From: an uncultured Saprospiraceae bacterium
GTDB lineage: Bacteria > Bacteroidota > Bacteroidia > Chitinophagales > Saprospiraceae
Assembly (NCBI GenBank): GCA_937974625.1
Contig: CALJVJ010000063.1
Location: 1 to 39,355 of the forward strand
Direction: 5' to 3'
DNA: 39,355 nt
Numbering within the stretch: position 1 is the stretch's first letter; each line of letters starts with the position of its first letter. A program made the position numbers and the translations under genes. The notes beneath the pieces were generated by a model. The model was not told the DNA's origin and made no database searches. It worked only from the letters and a program-made list of their open reading frames with translations. Positions 7,495 to 17,800 of this stretch are shown here, piece after piece.

Positions 7495-8919
7495 ATGTAT
7501 AATGACAATCCAACCTTAGAAGGCGTAGAAAAAAAGATAGACGAAGCAAAACAAGGAGAAGTTTTTTACCAAACAGAAGAAGATAAAGGCGGTAAGAAGT
7601 TCTACATTGAAAGCTACGGATGTCAAATGAATTTTAGTGATAGTGAAATAGTCGCTTCTATTTTAGGGGAGGCTGGTTTCAGTCCGACTCGGAACATGGA
7701 AGCATCAGATTTGATTCTGATTAACACCTGTTCGATTCGGGAGAAAGCAGAATTGACGGTTCGTAAAAGATTGCGCATATTTGATAAGGTGAAGAAACAA
7801 CGACCGGGTATGCTAGTCGGGGTTTTGGGCTGTATGGCAGAGCGATTGAAGAAGAAGTTTTTAGACGAAGAGAAACTGGTAGATATTGTAGTTGGACCTG
7901 ATGCCTACAGAGATTTACCTGCCTTAGTAGCAGGGGCAGAAGACGGAAATAAAGGCGTGAATGTCTTTTTATCTAGAGAAGAGACTTATGCAGATATCAG
8001 TCCAATGCGGTTGGATTCCAATGGTGTTTCCGCATTTATATCCATCATGCGGGGGTGTGATAATATGTGTTCTTTTTGTGTAGTTCCCTATACGAGAGGA
8101 AGGGAACGGAGCCGAAATGCTTTTACAATCGTTGCAGAAGCAACTAATTTAGTAGAGCGTGGTTATAAGGAAGTGACGTTATTGGGGCAAAACGTAGATT
8201 CGTTTAAGTGGGAGAATCCAGAGACAAAGGAGAAAGTAACCTTTGCCCAATTATTGGTAATGGTTGCAGAAGTTTCACCAGAATTAAGAGTTAGATTTTC
8301 TACTTCACATCCGAAAGATATTACAGACGAAGTACTTTATGCAATTCGCGATTTCGAAAATATCTGTAATTATATTCATTTGCCTGTTCAATCGGGGAAC
8401 AGTCGGATTTTGAAAAAGATGAATCGAACCTACGACCGACCTTGGTACGAAAAGAAAGTAGATAGAATCTATGAAATTATTCCAGATTGTGCCATTTCTT
8501 CTGACATAATTACAGGGTTTTGTTCCGAAACAGAAGAAGAGCATAAAGATTCTTTAAGTATTATCAATTATGCAAAATATAGCATGTCTTATATGTTCTT
8601 TTATTCTGAGCGACCGGGGACATTGGCAGAACGAAAATATGAAGATGATATTCCATTGGAAGTAAAGAAGCGAAGACTGACAGAAATTATTGAGTTGCAA
8701 AATGATATTTCTAGAATTGAGAATGCAAAAGATGTGGGCAAGACTTTTAAAGTTTTAATCGAAGGAGATTCGAAAAAGTCAGATTTAGATTTTAAAGGAA
8801 GAAATTCACAGAACAAGATGATTATTTTTCCTAAGAAAGAGGGCTTAAAAGCTGGAGATTATACTTACGTGAAGGTGAACGAGTCGAATAGTGCTACATT
8901 AAAAGGGGAGATTGTTTAG
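7495..8919 (+). CDS. miaB: tRNA-2-methylthio-N6-dimethylallyladenosine synthase
   Basis: MiaB is a radical-SAM methylthiotransferase that adds a methylthio group to i6A37 in tRNAs reading UNN codons. The 474-residue protein has all three parts. The N-terminal UPF0004 domain holds the auxiliary-cluster cysteines Cys43 (YGCQMN), Cys79 (NTCSIRE) and Cys113 (LGCMAER). The radical-SAM core has Cys188-x3-Cys192-x2-Cys195 ([10 protein letters not shown]). A C-terminal TRAM domain runs from about residue 410. The [10 protein letters not shown] motif after the SAM cluster is typical of MiaB. The N-terminal 33 residues are a charged, poorly conserved extension. It starts a probable transcript with a sigma-54-type activator 58 bases downstream and lptE, a gene order I recognise from other Bacteroidota. 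Confidence 0.96.
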   Translation: MYNDNPTLEGVEKKIDEAKQGEVFYQTEEDKGGKKFYIESYGCQMNFSDSEIVASILGEAGFSPTRNMEASDLILINTCSIREKAELTVRKRLRIFDKVKKQRPGMLVGVLGCMAERLKKKFLDEEKLVDIVVGPDAYRDLPALVAGAEDGNKGVNVFLSREETYADISPMRLDSNGVSAFISIMRGCDNMCSFCVVPYTRGRERSRNAFTIVAEATNLVERGYKEVTLLGQNVDSFKWENPETKEKVTFAQLLVMVAEVSPELRVRFSTSHPKDITDEVLYAIRDFENICNYIHLPVQSGNSRILKKMNRTYDRPWYEKKVDRIYEIIPDCAISSDIITGFCSETEEEHKDSLSIINYAKYSMSYMFFYSERPGTLAERKYEDDIPLEVKKRRLTEIIELQNDISRIENAKDVGKTFKVLIEGDSKKSDLDFKGRNSQNKMIIFPKKEGLKAGDYTYVKVNESNSATLKGEIV

Positions 8920-8977
8920 GTAAGCAGCATTGAGGCACTAAAAATTAGCCCTTCCATAAATTAAAGATGAGAAACTA

Positions 8978-10267
8978 ATGAACTTACAATCCATCAAACA
9001 ACGATATGGCATCATCGGTCGTACAGAAGGTTTAGACCGAGCATTGAGTACCGCTATGCGGGTAGCACCTACAGATTTGTCTGCATTGATTATGGGGGAA
9101 AGTGGGGTGGGAAAGGAAGTTTTTTCTAGAATAATTCATCAATTAAGTCCAAGAAAGCACGAAAAATTTATTGCAGTAAACTGTGGAGCGATTCCAGAAG
9201 GTACCATCAATTCTGAGTTGTTTGGACATGAAAAAGGAGCATTTACGGGGGCGACAGGAGAGCGAAAAGGGTATTTTGAGAGCTATAATAAAGGCACGAT
9301 ATTTCTGGATGAGATAGGAGAGTTGCCTTTAGAAACGCAAGCCTTTTTGCTTAGAGTGTTAGAATCAGGAGAATATATTAGAGTAGGTTCTTCCAAAACC
9401 ATGCGAACAGATGTTAGAGTGGTGGCAGCGACCAACGTTGATTTAAAGGATAGAATTAAAAAAGGAAAATTTAGAGAAGATTTATATTACCGATTGAATA
9501 CAGTTCCTATTATTGTTCCTCCATTACGAGAAAGGCAGGAAGATATTTATCCATTATTTAGAAAATTTGTAGTAGATTTTGCTGAAAAGTATCGCACGAC
9601 TTCTATTCAAGTTGACGATAGAGCAAGGATATTAATTGAAAATTATACTTGGCCAGGTAATATTCGAGAGCTAAAAAATGTATCGGAACAACTATCTGTA
9701 ATTTCCGAAGAAAAATTAATTACAGCAGAGGATTTAGTGGACCACATGCCAACCATTTTAAATAGAAACCTACCAAGCATTGGTTCAGGAAAAGGAAATG
9801 ACGGTACAGGTAGCATGGAGGAAAGAGAGATATTATACAAGCTCCTTTTTGATATGAAACAAGACCTTAACGACTTAAAAAGATTAGTCGTTGAGTTAGT
9901 CAGTACCAATGATTTGCAGATGCCAAATATGGCAAATTTACCTCAATTAGCCCAACCTTCTATCCCAACTGATAACTTTAGACCAACCGAATCGGAGCGA
10001 AATTATAATGACTATGTAATTGGTAATGAGGGAGAAAGACCTTACAGCGGAGGGGCTGACCGACCAATTTTAATTGATAATAATCGACCGAATTCCAATT
10101 ATGACCGAGCAGAAGAAGTAGAAGAGAATTTGTCATTGGCGGATAATGAAAAAGAATTGATACAAAAAGCACTAAAAAAGCACAAAAATAGAAGAAAAGA
10201 TGCGGCAAGTGAGTTGGGCATTTCTGAACGAACCTTGTATCGGAAGATTCAATTGTATGATTTGTAG
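8978..10267 (+). CDS. Sigma-54-dependent transcriptional activator without receiver domain
   Basis: This 429-residue bacterial enhancer-binding protein starts almost directly with the AAA+ domain. Walker A is GESGVGKE (40-47), the sigma-54 contact loop is an intact GAFTGA (87-92), Walker B is IFLDEIGEL (about 108-116), and arginine-finger/sensor motifs include DLYYRLNTVPI. A C-terminal Fis-type helix-turn-helix (about 395-429, AASELGISERTLYRKI) binds DNA. There is no N-terminal receiver, GAF or PAS domain; control must come from elsewhere. Residues about 300-385 are a polar, Asn/Arg/Pro-rich linker. It lies between miaB and lptE. Targets cannot be read from this window; I saw no clear -24/-12 promoter nearby, though I did not search exhaustively. 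Confidence 0.93.
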   Translation: MNLQSIKQRYGIIGRTEGLDRALSTAMRVAPTDLSALIMGESGVGKEVFSRIIHQLSPRKHEKFIAVNCGAIPEGTINSELFGHEKGAFTGATGERKGYFESYNKGTIFLDEIGELPLETQAFLLRVLESGEYIRVGSSKTMRTDVRVVAATNVDLKDRIKKGKFREDLYYRLNTVPIIVPPLRERQEDIYPLFRKFVVDFAEKYRTTSIQVDDRARILIENYTWPGNIRELKNVSEQLSVISEEKLITAEDLVDHMPTILNRNLPSIGSGKGNDGTGSMEEREILYKLLFDMKQDLNDLKRLVVELVSTNDLQMPNMANLPQLAQPSIPTDNFRPTESERNYNDYVIGNEGERPYSGGADRPILIDNNRPNSNYDRAEEVEENLSLADNEKELIQKALKKHKNRRKDAASELGISERTLYRKIQLYDL

Positions 10268-10280
10268 TTTGAATGAGCGC

Positions 10281-10333
10281 TCCCGAAGGGTGAAGGTCCA
10301 GTGGACCTTCAAGTGAATGAACCGCGAAGCGGG
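10281..10333. repeat. Cluster of three short stem-loops between the activator and lptE
   Basis: Three hairpins follow one another: CCC-GAA-GGG (10282-10290), a 10-bp stem GAAGGTCCA/TGGACCTTC (10291-10311) with a one-base (in practice larger) loop, and CCGC-GAA-GCGG (10322-10332). The first and third share a GAA triloop. The segment, with the flanking GAGCGCT and GGTGGGGAGGG, is far richer in GC than its surroundings. It could be a REP-like repeat or an mRNA-processing element; neither is proven. Confidence 0.5.
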
Positions 10334-10419
10334 TGGGGAGGGAATGATGAATGAAAACTTTGTTAGTTTCAGAATTTAGCATCCAGTCTTTAGTAAGCAT
10401 ATAATCAATATCCAGGCAT

Positions 10420-10926
10420 ATGAAAAATACAAAATGGTTTATTCTGGCAGTAGTAGCCTATGGTTTGAATAGCTGCTATTCTTTTAAGAGTGCAGGGATA
10501 CCACCGGGTATGCAGACCTTTTATATTGAAGAATTTGACAATACTGCTCCGAATGTGGTGCCTACTTTAGCCATAGATTTTACTCAAAAATTAATAACTA
10601 AAGTAAGAACCGAAGGGAAATTGACTTTTACAGAATATGAACCTCACGTAGATTTCAAAGGGACGATAACAAGATATGCGGTGACTTCTCAAGCACCCGA
10701 AGAAGGACAAACGACTGCCTTTAACCGATTGGATATTTCCATCAGTGTGACTTATACCAATAACATGGATGATGACCCTAAAAAGAGTTGGGATAATAGG
10801 TCATTTAGTTTCTTTGAAGATTATCCAAGTGACACCAATTTATTGGATATCCAAGATGATTTAATTGAAACAATTACTGACCAAATCGTGGAAGATATAT
10901 TTAATAAAGCTTTTTCAGATTGGTAG
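10420..10926 (+). CDS. lptE: LptE family LPS-assembly lipoprotein
   Basis: LptE is the outer-membrane lipoprotein that plugs LptD and helps insert lipopolysaccharide. The 168-residue protein has a lipoprotein signal: a basic start, a hydrophobic WFILAVVAYG stretch and the lipobox LNSC with Cys19 as the lipid-bearing residue. The mature part begins YSFKSAGIPPGMQTFYIEEFDN, typical of the Bacteroidota LptE family, followed by a mixed alpha/beta fold with FKGTITRYAVTSQAP and a C-terminal helix LIETITDQIVEDIFNKAF. It lies downstream of miaB and the sigma-54 activator on the same strand, separated from the latter by 152 bases that hold the stem-loop cluster. A strong terminator follows at 10971-11013. 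Confidence 0.88.
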   Translation: MKNTKWFILAVVAYGLNSCYSFKSAGIPPGMQTFYIEEFDNTAPNVVPTLAIDFTQKLITKVRTEGKLTFTEYEPHVDFKGTITRYAVTSQAPEEGQTTAFNRLDISISVTYTNNMDDDPKKSWDNRSFSFFEDYPSDTNLLDIQDDLIETITDQIVEDIFNKAFSDW

Positions 10927-10970
10927 AAAAGAGTAATAAATGGTAAGTGGTAAATTTGTATATAAAATAT

Positions 10971-11013
10971 AAAAGAGGTTCTAAAAGTTTTCAGCTTTAG
11001 AACCTCTTTTTGT
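10971..11013 (+). terminator. Rho-independent terminator after lptE
   Basis: AGAGGTTCTAAA (10974-10985) pairs perfectly with TTTAGAACCTCT (10996-11007), followed by a T run. Flanking A and T runs extend the stem, so it may work on both strands. Just upstream (10941-10954) is a short TGGTAAGTGGTAA piece of the repeat unit seen at 1891-1969. Confidence 0.85.
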
Positions 11014-11158
11014 TTTATATATTTTAGTGCAATATTGAGAAAATAAAATAATCCCAACTAAACAGTATAGTCTAGTTTTTAATAAATCTTCTTTCTAATT
11101 TTTATCTGTACAGTTCGAATGAATTCGTAGGTACTTTGAGAACCTAATCAATATCTAC

Positions 11159-13609
11159 TTAAAACCCCGGTTTTCTATCAATTACTCTTGGTTGAGCAAT
11201 CGTTTTGATAGGCACATTTTGATTGAATTTTTCAATGGTCACCATGGTTCTACGATTTCTTTGGTGTTCCTCTTCCGAACATTCCACACCATCATAACAA
11301 TCATTTATAGGACGGGTTTCGCCAAACCCAAAGGCTTTATGGATACGAAAAGGTTCGATACCTTGTTCAATCAAATATTGCTTGGCTGATTTTGACCGAT
11401 TCCTAGACAACCAACGATTATAATCTGATTTACCTCGACTATCGGTATGAGATGCCAAAGAGATTTCCATACTTGGATATTCACTCATAATGACTACTAG
11501 ATAATCTAAGTCATTGGCAGCATCTGCTCGAATATTAGCTTGGTCAAAGTCGTAATAAATATTATTTAGCGTAATTTCTTGCCCAACTTTGTAATTACCA
11601 GAAGGGTCACCTGTCATATATTCGTTTGCATATTCAGGGGTGATATTTCCAGCATTGGGGTCTAAGCGGTCTAGTTGTAATTCAACCAATGCATTCATCA
11701 CCACCGTCGAGTTACAGGGAACATTCATGGTAGAAACTTGGGTTTTACCTTCTTTGAAATTGAGTTTTTTGACGATGATATCATATTCACAAGTACATTC
11801 TATACACATTTCAAATTTCCCATCAAAATCTGTTTGTAAGGTCGTTATTTGACCAGTACATTTATCAATGAGGGTAACCTCTGCGCCGCCAATGTACTTC
11901 GGAAAGTTTTTATTTTTGACAGCACCTTTTAGTTTGACACAGTTTTTTTTCACTAACGGAATACAGTATTCGGTATTTTCCATTAGCTGCGCCCCTGATA
12001 ATTGTTGGCGAGTAGGGCGATAATAATCTTTTTCCGCATAAAAGGAATACGTTTTATTTTCTTCTATATGATAATTAAAAACACCAGTAGAATTGGTCGT
12101 AAAAGAAGCATCTGCGCGTACCACACCACCTTGAACCTTTATACCATAATCTCCACCGATATTGTCAGTTAAAATGGAGTTTGGCATTTGACTCTCCTCT
12201 TCATAGGCTAACCAGTTATCTTCTGATTTTAAGAGTGCAACTTTGACATTTTCTAGTTTTTGACCAGTCTCTCCGTCACAAACGGCTATCTGAAATACCC
12301 CTGATTTACCTTCGCCCATAAGTGCGTTAGGGTTTTCTGGGTCTGGGTCGAATGGGTCTTTTTTAGGGTCGGCTTCTGTTTTTTTCCAGCGATAAATATC
12401 ATCCTGACCAGCACCTCCCGGTCGATTAGAGGAAACATAACCCATTTCTTCTTCGGCATCAATATAAAACCCAAAGTCATCTTTTTTAGAGTTAATAGGT
12501 TTACCAACATTTTTTCGGTCAGCCCATGAATTTTCATCCTGTTCTGAAGATTTTTCTACTACAAAAATATCCAATCCGCCAAGTCCTTTATGACCATTAG
12601 AGGCAAAGAATAATTTATCTTTTTGACTAATGAAAGGAAAGATTTCATTACTAGAAGTATTGACAATAGGTCCTAAATTAACGGGGTCGCCCCATTTGTT
12701 TCCTTGTTTTTGACTTACATATAAATCCATTCCGCCAAAACCACCAGGACGGTCTGAGGAAAAATAAAGTCGCTGACCATCAAAAGAAAGGGTAGGGTGG
12801 CAAGTAGAATATTCTTTATTAGAAAAAGGTAATTCTTTGACTTCTTTCCAAGTTTCTCCTTCCCCTTTAGCACTGAAAATTTTTAATTCTTTGACCTCTT
12901 CGCCAGCACTTTTTTTCTTACTGGTTCTGGTAAATATCATTTGTTTATTGGGTGGATTAAAAGTTGCAACTCCATCATGAAAATGACCATTTACTTCTCC
13001 ATTCAAAGGTTTTACCGCTTTGAATTTATCTCCGTCTTTTTCCACATAAAATAAATCAGAAAAATTATCCTTGGTCCACTTATCTGTATTTTTAGATGCT
13101 TTTTTACTACCTCCTCTCATAGAGGTAAACACCAGTCCATTTTTATAGGGAATAGGACTAAAATCATGATGCGCTGTATTCAAGTCTTTTAAGTTAAAGA
13201 GCTTGATGTGTTTATGGTTATCAAATTTTTTAATGTCCTCACAATCTTCTATAAAAGACCTAGTTTTGTCGTTGCTCCTAGTCTGATATTCCTTATACCA
13301 ACGAATAGCATCTTCACATTTGCCGTTAGCTTGAAGGGTGTTAGCATATTGAAAAATCGATTCATTGTCTTTTACTTCATTGATGATTTGAGCATACCAA
13401 TATTCTGCTGCTTCGTACTGACTATTAAGTCTGAAACTATTTGCCAAGTTATGCTTGATTTCGTAGGTCTGTTTTTCATCATCTAAATCTTGGTAATAAT
13501 CAGCGGCGGTTAAATACCCAAGGTTATCATAGACTTTATCTCCTTTCTTCTGTGAAAAGAGATTGGTTAAGCAGACAAATAAAAAGAGGAAGGTTATTAT
13601 ATTTTTCAT
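11159..13609 (-). CDS. PorE-like T9SS-associated protein (TPR, beta-propeller, CRD, OmpA)
   Basis: This 816-residue envelope protein has the domain order of PorE of the type IX secretion system. It has a signal peptide (about 1-19, ending LFSQ); a TPR region (about 30-120, with AAEYWYAQII and CEDAIRWYKEYQ); and PD40/WD40-like propeller blades (about 140-410), with motifs such as FTSMRGG, LYFSSDRPGGFGGMDLY, LFFASNGHKGLGGLDIF and GYVSSNRPGGAGQDDIY. A carboxypeptidase-regulatory-like beta fold follows (about 435-650). The C-terminal OmpA peptidoglycan-binding domain (about 680-795) has YYDFDQANIR, SHTDSRGKSDYN and NRRTMVTIE. The likely role is to anchor the T9SS or a cell-surface adhesin to peptidoglycan. 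It lies downstream of a PorP/SprF-type gene and the giant type-B cargo, with 255 bases and a GC-rich palindrome between. Confidence 0.88.
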   Translation of the reverse strand: MKNIITFLFLFVCLTNLFSQKKGDKVYDNLGYLTAADYYQDLDDEKQTYEIKHNLANSFRLNSQYEAAEYWYAQIINEVKDNESIFQYANTLQANGKCEDAIRWYKEYQTRSNDKTRSFIEDCEDIKKFDNHKHIKLFNLKDLNTAHHDFSPIPYKNGLVFTSMRGGSKKASKNTDKWTKDNFSDLFYVEKDGDKFKAVKPLNGEVNGHFHDGVATFNPPNKQMIFTRTSKKKSAGEEVKELKIFSAKGEGETWKEVKELPFSNKEYSTCHPTLSFDGQRLYFSSDRPGGFGGMDLYVSQKQGNKWGDPVNLGPIVNTSSNEIFPFISQKDKLFFASNGHKGLGGLDIFVVEKSSEQDENSWADRKNVGKPINSKKDDFGFYIDAEEEMGYVSSNRPGGAGQDDIYRWKKTEADPKKDPFDPDPENPNALMGEGKSGVFQIAVCDGETGQKLENVKVALLKSEDNWLAYEEESQMPNSILTDNIGGDYGIKVQGGVVRADASFTTNSTGVFNYHIEENKTYSFYAEKDYYRPTRQQLSGAQLMENTEYCIPLVKKNCVKLKGAVKNKNFPKYIGGAEVTLIDKCTGQITTLQTDFDGKFEMCIECTCEYDIIVKKLNFKEGKTQVSTMNVPCNSTVVMNALVELQLDRLDPNAGNITPEYANEYMTGDPSGNYKVGQEITLNNIYYDFDQANIRADAANDLDYLVVIMSEYPSMEISLASHTDSRGKSDYNRWLSRNRSKSAKQYLIEQGIEPFRIHKAFGFGETRPINDCYDGVECSEEEHQRNRRTMVTIEKFNQNVPIKTIAQPRVIDRKPGF

Positions 13610-13725
13610 GAGTACTTACTTTGAAATCAAATACTTTTAATGTTGTATTGGTTTGTATTTTACGAGCGTTTTCCTTTACAATTCCTTTGAAAGCAGGCCC
13701 GTTAAGTTTAGTTTCAAAAGAGGCA

Positions 13726-13758
13726 AAATGCCTGCCTGCCGGACAGGCAGGCATTTTT
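13726..13758. repeat. GC-rich palindrome (REP-like or terminator) upstream of the PorE-like gene
   Basis: A perfect 13-bp stem (AAATGCCTGCCTG, 13726-13738, with CAGGCAGGCATTT, 13744-13756) encloses a CCGGA loop. It stands out in AT-rich DNA. It lies in the gap between the PorP/SprF-type and PorE-like genes. A-rich and T-rich ends on both sides would allow termination in either direction; it may also be a dispersed repeat. Confidence 0.6.
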
Positions 13759-13864
13759 CCTAATAGAAAATAACAGCCATTTTCCAAAAAGAAAGAACAT
13801 TCTGCAAATTGTAGCATGCTGTATTCTATTGAAAATATTATAATTTTAAAACAAAAAACTTATT

Positions 13865-14788
13865 CTAAAAGAATCGAATATTATTCACTTTCTCGTTATC
13901 GTATTTTAATAAATATTCAATCATTACTTCAAAACTACCTTTAGTAGAAGAGTTTAATTCTGTAAGGGCATAATCTACTCCGACAGCTACTTTAAGTTGT
14001 TTAGAAATAGGAAATTGTACAAATGCATCTAAGGATTCATTCAACCGGTAACTTCCACCTACCCAAAAAGATTCTAAGAAAAGAAAGCTTAGATTGAAAT
14101 CAATTTCTTTAGGTGCATTTGGAACGTAACTCACTAAAATGGAAGGTCTTAAATGAACTCTTGGGCTTATCTTGAAGATGACACCACCCATTAGATAATA
14201 AGCTCTTAAATCATTTAAATCTCCAAAACCTCGATAGACTTCGCTTGTAATGGCATTCCGCAAAAAGTTGGGAACAGAAGCACCTAAATAGAAATTGTCA
14301 TTGGAATAATATAGGCCCATTCCAAAATTGAAAGCACTACTAGAAGGTTCACCAATAGGAATAGCTGAATCAACATTATCAATTAAATCCGCTTTAGTCC
14401 AATCGAATCTCGTGAAGTCAAATTGTGCATTGATTCCGATACTTAGCTTTGACTCATTCTTAAAAGTAATGCGATAAGCGTAGTCCATTTTGGCGTAAGT
14501 CGTATTGAAAATACCTATTTCATCTGATATTAAAGAAAGACCTACCCCGCTTCTACCGCCTACAATCGGAGCATGCGCAAAAGCGGTAATGGTTTTGGGT
14601 GCACCCTCAAGCCCTTGCCATTGGTGACGATAATGCGCGCCTACATTTAGTGCTTCTGCACTACCTGCATAGGCAGGATTGTACTGCAATTTATTAAAAA
14701 CAAACATGGTGTATAGCCTATCGTTCTGCGCCTCACCCACATTTGTCATAAAAACTAGGAGGAATAAAGTGTAAAAAATTATTCGCAT
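13865..14788 (-). CDS. PorP/SprF family type IX secretion outer-membrane protein
   Basis: This 307-residue outer-membrane beta-barrel protein belongs to the PorP/SprF family. SprF is needed for secretion and surface attachment of the adhesin SprB in Flavobacterium johnsoniae, and family members often sit next to the type-B-CTD cargo they serve. It has a signal peptide (about 1-20), then the family hallmark DRLYTMFVFNKLQYNPAYAGS, HYRHQWQGLEGAPKT and ISDEIGIFNTTY. Alternating beta strands follow, such as KLSIGINAQFDF and RVHLRPSILVSYV, to a C-terminal EVMIEYLLKYD segment. It starts 65 bases after the stop codon of the giant type-B-CTD protein on the same strand, strongly suggesting it is that protein's dedicated partner. 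Confidence 0.9.
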   Translation of the reverse strand: MRIIFYTLFLLVFMTNVGEAQNDRLYTMFVFNKLQYNPAYAGSAEALNVGAHYRHQWQGLEGAPKTITAFAHAPIVGGRSGVGLSLISDEIGIFNTTYAKMDYAYRITFKNESKLSIGINAQFDFTRFDWTKADLIDNVDSAIPIGEPSSSAFNFGMGLYYSNDNFYLGASVPNFLRNAITSEVYRGFGDLNDLRAYYLMGGVIFKISPRVHLRPSILVSYVPNAPKEIDFNLSFLFLESFWVGGSYRLNESLDAFVQFPISKQLKVAVGVDYALTELNSSTKGSFEVMIEYLLKYDNEKVNNIRFF

Positions 14789-14853
14789 AATCTATTTTTT
14801 CAACTGCCACACCAGCAAAGGAGAAATATCCTGGTTACTAGGGTGGGAGTTGG

Positions 14854-17800
14854 TTACCTAAATATCGTTATAAAGCCTTGGAACCCAGTCGTACCTTCCC
14901 CAGTTCGGAGTAGATAAAAATAGGTACCTGAGGGCAGTGGTAAATCGTTATGAGTACCCGACCAATCATTTTGATAATTTCTAACCTCGTAAACTTTGTC
15001 TCCCCAACGATTGAATATCTTTAATTCATTATCAGGGAATTGGTCGATACAAGAGACTAAGAAATAATCATTATTACCGTCTCCGTTTGGAGAGATGACA
15101 TTTGGAATTAGACAAAGACCAGAACCTTCACTACCCGTTACACCAATACTAACTGTAGCGGTATCACATAATTCTTCGCAGCGTTGACTACAAATTTTAT
15201 AACGGAAATTATCAAAGCCAAAGAAGTTATCTTGCGGCTTATAGGTCAACGTCCCATCTGTAGCTTCAATAAGTTCCCCATTGTCAGGGTATTTTGTCAC
15301 GACAAAACGGAAATCCGTATTTGGAACAAGGACATCATTTTCAAGGACATTCATGTTTAAAGTGTCATTGAGATTGATTTCATAAGCATCTGAATTTGCC
15401 ATTGGCGTTCTTTCTGAATACACAATAACTGTATCTTTAGAATAATGCGTACAAGCTCCATTACTTAAAGCCCACACAAATACATTTTTACCGGGATTTA
15501 AATCCTCTACGAAGGTGACAGGGTTGGTAGGGTTGGCAATATTAGCCTCTGAATTTGTCAACCATTCCCCTGTACTAAAGGCTGGGAATTCAGCATTTAA
15601 AGTCAATTGGTCTTGCTCACATAAAACAATGGTTTCTTCTCTGACGAGTGCATTGTCAGGAGGCATATCATTAATGGTAAACTGAACGGTATCCTTTTCA
15701 AAATCTGGGCAATTGATTTGACTAATCGTCCAAATAAATTGATAAGTATTTCCAGTTTCGAGCCCTTCTATTTTTGAAGTAGGATTATTGGCATCAAGAA
15801 TAACAACTCCTTGTCCTATTTGAGCATTTGATTGCGTCCAAACACCTATCGCATCTATCAGTGGAGTAGCAGCTAGATTAGCCGAAGATACTTCACATAT
15901 TTCTTGGTCCATACCAGCAATAGCTTTGTCATTTGAGAGACTATTGACCATTACCGTCACCGTATCCGATGCTTGTGCTTGGCACTGATTACTAGAAACA
16001 GTCCAGATAAATTGATTTAAGCCAATTTGTAGATTATTAGCTTCCGTAGTTTCACTAGTAGGGTTGGTAATGGTCGCGCCATTAAGAGATGACCAAACCC
16101 CATCTACATTAGGTAGCGGAAGGGCACTTAAGACTACAGTAGACGCAGTACATAAATTTTGGTCAACGCCTGCATTTGCTTCGAGTTCTCCTTCGCTAAT
16201 AACAATCACCCTTGTATTATTGGAAGCATCCACTTCGCAACCATTCACAATTATTTTTAAATAATAATCTCCAGCTTGGCTGTTCGTAATATTGCCTATT
16301 ACCAAAGAAGGTTCGGTAGTGGTTCTGACCAAAGTGTTGGTTAAGGAGTTATACCATTCGTAACTAACATTATCATTTTCCTGGAAGGTTGGAATACTAC
16401 TGATTGAAAGCAGGACATCTTCCCCAAGACAGGTTGGGCTATTATTAATTATGGTTGGTTTTTCTGGAAGAGGATTAATAAAGACTTCTGTCGTAGAAGA
16501 AGTAATTCCAGCACAACCATTTATACTAATTATTGCAAAATAAGTACCTTCATTAATACTACTTGCAGGAGTAATTATCGGGTTAGCTTTGTCTGAACTA
16601 AATCCTGCTGGACCAAACCAAGTATAGGTTGCACCTTCAAAAAACGGAACGGCTAATTGGATAATATCTCCTTCGCAGATGCGATTGTTTTCGCTACTGT
16701 TATTCGTTGCTTTAATATCAGAACTAACATCTAAAACCGTTAATTGAGCAGTATTAGAAAATCCAGAAATACAGCCTTCTCTTACTACCCTCACCACATA
16801 TTTACCCGAATTGACAGCAGAAGCATTGCTTATAATCATGGTAGGAGTAGTGGTTGTTCTTATCGAGAATAAATCTCCTTCTTCGTTTTGGATAAACCAT
16901 TCATAACTTACATTTGGGCCATTCTCGGTACTAGTAGTCAGTATTATGTCAGAACCGCCACAAACCACCATAGAGGCTGCCGCAAGGGTAGGAGTAATCA
17001 AGTCCTCATAAACTCCAATGACAACAGAGCGACTATCAGAAGAACAATCACCTTCATTCCCAATAGTTAAATTATAAGTTCCTATTTGTTGGGTACCAAA
17101 GTTAGGAATACTAAGAAGAAAGGTACTATCTGTAGAAGTATTCGTAAAATTAAAGTCATTGGGTCCCGTCCATGTATAGTTTATTGGTCCATTAAATACG
17201 GAGCTATTAGCGGTTAACATTAAATCACTCCCTGCACAGACCGACATGGATTCAGAAAGATTGATAATGGTTGGTTTCTCTATAACATTTACAGTAGTAG
17301 AAACAGTTCGGCCATTATTACAATCGGCTCTAGTAATTGTTAAATCAAAAGTTGTGGTAGAGTCAACCGATGAAATGGTTGGATTTTGAAGCGTTGAAAT
17401 AATTATTCCAGTGGAAGCATTTCGCCAAGAATAAAAACCATTTTCTACCTCACTAGCAAATAATTGCACTGCTTCTCCTTGACAGATAGGGCCACTATTG
17501 GAAACTGTAAACACAGGTATATCTATGATGTTGACATTGATAGGAATAGAGGAAACTGTTCCGCAATCACCATGAGTTACTTTTGAAAAATAAGGAGGAA
17601 TGGCAATGTTTGCAGTTGCCGCAAAAGTGATAGTACTAAGTTTACCGATAGTATCGCCAAGACCATTGGTCCAAATGTATTTGAAGGAACTATTGTTATT
17701 CTCTCCTTGAACACTTAATTCAATCATTCCATCTGAACAAACAGGACCATTTGTTATGATAGTTGGTTGGTCTGGTTTTGCAATAATCTCCGTGATACTA

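Noticed and set aside
9978..10400. Minus-strand 140-residue open frame opposite the end of the sigma-54 activator
   Set aside because: It lies antisense to the conserved HTH region and the hairpin cluster; its composition is that of a shadow frame.
13536..13817. Minus-strand 93-residue open frame upstream of and overlapping the PorE-like gene
   Set aside because: It reads through the GC-rich palindrome (giving PACPAGRHFA-like sequence), overlaps the true signal peptide in another frame and resembles no family.
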